From: Myroides phaeus | Lineage (GTDB): Bacteria > Bacteroidota > Bacteroidia > Flavobacteriales > Flavobacteriaceae | Length of the DNA stretch: 33,726 nt | Direction: 5' to 3' | NCBI RefSeq assembly: GCF_900099675.1 | Contig: NZ_FNDQ01000028.1 | Span: 1-33,726 of the forward strand | Shown: positions 31,311-33,726 of the stretch, piece after piece | How positions within the stretch are numbered: position 1 is the first letter of the stretch | Layout of the letters: each line of letters begins with the position of its first letter | The notes under the pieces: generated by a model | What the model saw: only the letters and a program-made list of their open reading frames with translations | What the model was told of the DNA's origin: nothing | Database searches by the model: none | Position numbers and translations under genes: made by a program

Positions 31311-32891
31311 ATGAGTAAAGTCAGATTTCGGCTTTTAGTAGGAATAATGAGTTTTTCTTTAATAGGAATAATCATTGTTCAGCTTTATTGGATTATTAGC
31401 TCTTATAAGAATAATGAAGAGCAGTTCAAATACCACGTACAACAGGTGATAGGTAATGTAGCAAATACACTGCAACAGGATGAAGCTACAGAATTTTACC
31501 GAATGTATAATCAACTTAGAGATAGTATAGGTACACCACCTAAGCAAAATGAGTTGAAGCAGTATTATGTGGTAGAAAGAAACCCAATGACCAATGAGCA
31601 AATAGTTTACTCTAATATTTTAGTTTTAGAAGACTATAATATTAAGAGTTCGTTCTTTGATAAAAAGACAGATAGTTTAAAAGTCAAAAACTTTGTGTCT
31701 AAAAGAAAGACAGAAATTTATAAAGGAGATGATTTCGATAGGAATAATTTAAAGCAGAATTATCCTGATGAAGTTATTGAGAAGACAGGGGATCTGGATG
31801 TATTAGATAAAGCACAGTTTGATATTTATTTTAAAGATATTGTAGCTCTAAGGAGTGTAGATGAGCGTATCTCTAAAGCCAAATTGAAAGAACTTCTTGA
31901 AAAGGAGTTAAAACAATACGGAGTTAATGCTAAATTCGAGTTTGGGGTTTATAATAGAGGGTTGGCTACTAAAATTAAATCGGATGAGTTTGAGTATGAA
32001 GATGATTCTACTTATGGAGTTCCGGTTTTGGTAGATAATGAAAATAAGAGTAAATATCAATTGTATATTACGTTTCCTGAAAAGAGTAAATACTTATTCT
32101 CTTCATTAATAGGGATTACGTTTTTATCTATTTTGTTTACAATTGTAATTATTGCAGCTTATTTAAATGCAATAAATCAGTTGATTAAACAAAAGCAGAT
32201 TTCTGAGATAAAAACAGACTTTATCAATAATATGACCCACGAGTTTAAAACACCTATTGCTACGATAAATTTAGCCTTAGATGCAATTAAAAACCCAAAG
32301 GTTATAAATGATCCAGAGAAAGTAGATCGCTATTTGCAAATGATTCGTGATGAAAATAAGCGTATGCATGCACAAGTAGAAAATGTGTTGCGTATTTCGA
32401 AACTTGAACGTAGAGAGTTTGACGTTGAAAAAGAGGCTATGGATGTTCATGAGATTATTGAAGATGCAGTAGAACATGTTAGCCTAATTATTCAAGATAG
32501 AGGGGGAGAAATCAATCTTCACTTAGATGCGAGACGAAGTGATGTTTTAGGAAATGACTTCCATTTTACAAGTGTTATTGTAAATATCTTGGATAATGCA
32601 ATTAAGTATTCGGCAGATATTCCTATTATAGATGTATATACAGAAAATGTTAAAGAGTACATCCTTATAAAGGTTAAAGATAATGGTGTAGGAATGAGTA
32701 AGCAAGCTCAAAAACGCATTTTTGACAAGTTCTATAGAGAGCATACAGGGGATTTGCATAACGTTAAAGGACATGGTTTAGGATTAGCTTATGTTCAGCA
32801 AATAGTTGAAGTTCATAATTCACAAGTGTATGTGGAGAGTGAAAAAGGTAAGGGGAGTACCTTTATCATTAAAATGCCATTAATAAATTAA
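31311..32891 (+). CDS. RprX-like sensor histidine kinase
   Basis: This is an inner-membrane sensor kinase of 526 residues. A first membrane helix (about 8-28) and a second (about 263-287) enclose a periplasmic sensor domain of about 230 residues that I cannot match to a known fold. The HisKA dimerisation domain follows, with phospho-acceptor H310 in NNMTHEFKTP. The ATPase domain shows N box NILDNAIKYS, G1 VKDNGVGM, F box KRIFDKFYRE and G2 GHGLGLAYV. No HAMP domain is evident between the second helix and HisKA, as usual for the Bacteroides RprX type. It is paired with the OmpR-type regulator seven bases downstream. The signal is unknown. Confidence 0.92.
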   Translation: MSKVRFRLLVGIMSFSLIGIIIVQLYWIISSYKNNEEQFKYHVQQVIGNVANTLQQDEATEFYRMYNQLRDSIGTPPKQNELKQYYVVERNPMTNEQIVYSNILVLEDYNIKSSFFDKKTDSLKVKNFVSKRKTEIYKGDDFDRNNLKQNYPDEVIEKTGDLDVLDKAQFDIYFKDIVALRSVDERISKAKLKELLEKELKQYGVNAKFEFGVYNRGLATKIKSDEFEYEDDSTYGVPVLVDNENKSKYQLYITFPEKSKYLFSSLIGITFLSILFTIVIIAAYLNAINQLIKQKQISEIKTDFINNMTHEFKTPIATINLALDAIKNPKVINDPEKVDRYLQMIRDENKRMHAQVENVLRISKLERREFDVEKEAMDVHEIIEDAVEHVSLIIQDRGGEINLHLDARRSDVLGNDFHFTSVIVNILDNAIKYSADIPIIDVYTENVKEYILIKVKDNGVGMSKQAQKRIFDKFYREHTGDLHNVKGHGLGLAYVQQIVEVHNSQVYVESEKGKGSTFIIKMPLIN

Positions 32892-32898
32892 TACATAT

Positions 32899-33621
32899 AT
32901 GGAAACAACAAACAACAAAAAAATTTTATTAGTAGAAGATGATCCAAATTTTGGAGCAATCTTAAAAGATTATTTAGCCATAAACGATTTCGAAGTAACT
33001 CTAGCTAAAAATGGTATGGAGGGATTTGAAAAATTTAAAAGAGATTCTTTTGATCTTTGCATTTTAGATGTGATGATGCCTTATAAAGATGGATTTACTC
33101 TAGCCAAGGAAATCCGTGACAAAAACAAAGAGGTGCCAATCATTTTCTTAACTGCTAAGTCAATGAAAGAAGATGTACTAAAAGGATATAAAGTAGGAGC
33201 TGATGATTACCTTAACAAACCTTTTGATTCGGAAGTATTGTTAATGAAAATTAAAGCGATTATTCATAGAAAATCGTCTGAAGTTAAAACGGATAATACT
33301 AAATTTGAATTCCAAATTGGTAAGTTCCATTTGAACTCAAAATTAAGATTCTTAACTTTCGAAAATGATGAGCCAATCAAACTTTCTCCGAAAGAAAATG
33401 AATTATTAAAAATGTTAGCTATCTACGAAAATGACTTAATGCCACGTGAGGTTGCATTAACTAAGATTTGGAGAGATGATAATTACTTCACATCTCGTAG
33501 TATGGACGTTTATATTGCTAAATTAAGAAAATACTTAAAACAGGATGAAACTGTTGAGATTCTAAACATTCACGGTGAAGGTTTTAGATTAGTAGTTAAA
33601 GAAAATGAAGAAGAAAACTAG
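32899..33621 (+). CDS. RprY-like OmpR-family response regulator
   Basis: This is a cytoplasmic transcription regulator of 240 residues. The receiver domain (about 7-122) has acidic residues E13-D14-D15, phospho-acceptor D57 in LCILDVMMP, the Thr switch in FLTAKS and K107 in LNKPF. An OmpR/PhoB winged helix follows (about 140-235) with LSPKENELLKML, VALTKIW and the recognition-helix region FTSRSMDVYIAKLRKYL. It ends with GEGFRLVV, typical of RprY-type regulators. The seven-base gap places it in one transcript with the RprX-like kinase. In Bacteroides, RprY regulates stress and metabolic genes; the regulon here is unknown. A terminator within the right repeat arm follows. Confidence 0.94.
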   Translation: METTNNKKILLVEDDPNFGAILKDYLAINDFEVTLAKNGMEGFEKFKRDSFDLCILDVMMPYKDGFTLAKEIRDKNKEVPIIFLTAKSMKEDVLKGYKVGADDYLNKPFDSEVLLMKIKAIIHRKSSEVKTDNTKFEFQIGKFHLNSKLRFLTFENDEPIKLSPKENELLKMLAIYENDLMPREVALTKIWRDDNYFTSRSMDVYIAKLRKYLKQDETVEILNIHGEGFRLVVKENEEEN

Positions 33622-33632
33622 TCTTTTTTCAT

Positions 33633-33726
33633 TGACTAGTCCTAAAATAGATTGACAAGTTTTTAAACAATACATCCAGAGGGATTTTCTCTCTGGATTT
33701 TTTTATGCACATAATTTGGAGTGAGC
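33633..33726. repeat. Right arm of 94-bp terminal inverted repeat
   Basis: Exact reverse complement of 2-95. It begins 11 bases after the stop codon of the response regulator gene and runs to the last base of the window. It contains that gene's terminator, so this copy appears to be in its natural place. Confidence 0.97.
33674..33704 (+). terminator. Terminator of the RprXY-like operon
   Basis: ATCCAGAGGGA pairs with TCTCTCTGGAT (11 bp including one G-U) across a three-base loop, followed by seven T. It lies inside the right repeat arm; the same structure occurs at 24-54 on the minus strand. Confidence 0.9.

Noticed and set aside
1..33726. A mobile element or composite transposon bounded by the 94-bp inverted repeats.
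   Set aside because: No transposase or integrase lies inside, the content is core genes, and the repeat arms contain an ordinary terminator rather than transposon ends.

Overview
The window is a stretch of chromosome from a low-GC member of the Bacteroidota, most likely a flavobacterium (Myroides-like is my guess from overall feel, not from a search). The grounds are a PorX-type regulator of the type IX secretion system, an RprX/RprY-like two-component pair, repeated TAnnTTTG promoter -7 elements with no need for Shine-Dalgarno sequences, a DbpA-type DEAD-box helicase, and an A+T-rich base composition. Most genes are housekeeping or conserved accessory genes. I see no transposase, integrase, phage gene, CRISPR array or rRNA.

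Layout. 1-300: one arm of a 94-bp inverted repeat, then the pheT terminator. 300-5424 (minus): pheT, a DCC-family thiol oxidoreductase and mutS2. 5425-5820: gene-free divergent region. 5821-7086 (plus): acetyl-CoA hydrolase/CoA-transferase. 7131-9731: a divergent pair, an EamA exporter (minus) and a MocR-type PLP regulator (plus), flanked by two nearly identical palindromic terminators. 9786-11234 (minus): a conserved protein of unknown function. 11317-13139 (plus): metallo-beta-lactamase-fold hydrolase, membrane-anchored protein and lipoprotein, closed by a strong bidirectional terminator. 13182-15454 (minus): dihydroorotase-like protein lacking most metal ligands, small membrane protein and carboxylesterase. 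15567-18258 (minus): CarboxypepD_reg-like secreted protein and DEAD-box helicase. About 830 bp without a gene follows, holding a cluster of TTCGG repeats. 19116-21810 (minus): rdgB and recG. 22244-25598 (plus): a PhoX-like lipoprotein and a two-domain lipoprotein that joins an imelysin/EfeO-like helical domain to a di-haem cytochrome c peroxidase. 25716-25790: tRNA-Val(UAC) with a textbook Bacteroidota promoter. 25857-29490 (minus): a small membrane protein, an alanine-dehydrogenase-like enzyme, tsaE and porX. 29649-33621 (plus): glycosyltransferase, coaE and an RprXY-like two-component system. The second arm of the inverted repeat carries the terminator of the response regulator.

Most worth a second look: (1) the exact 94-bp inverted repeats at the two ends, which could mean an invertible 33.5-kb segment or an assembly fold-back; (2) the PhoX-like/peroxidase pair, where one polypeptide seems to combine the two activities that EfeO and EfeB supply separately; (3) the MocR/EamA module with a 10-bp direct-repeat operator; (4) two enzyme relatives (dihydroorotase-like, alanine-dehydrogenase-like) that have lost expected catalytic or metal-binding residues; (5) a helically phased GTTAAT array in front of the histidine kinase gene. 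All functional calls come from reading motifs by eye; no database search was made.
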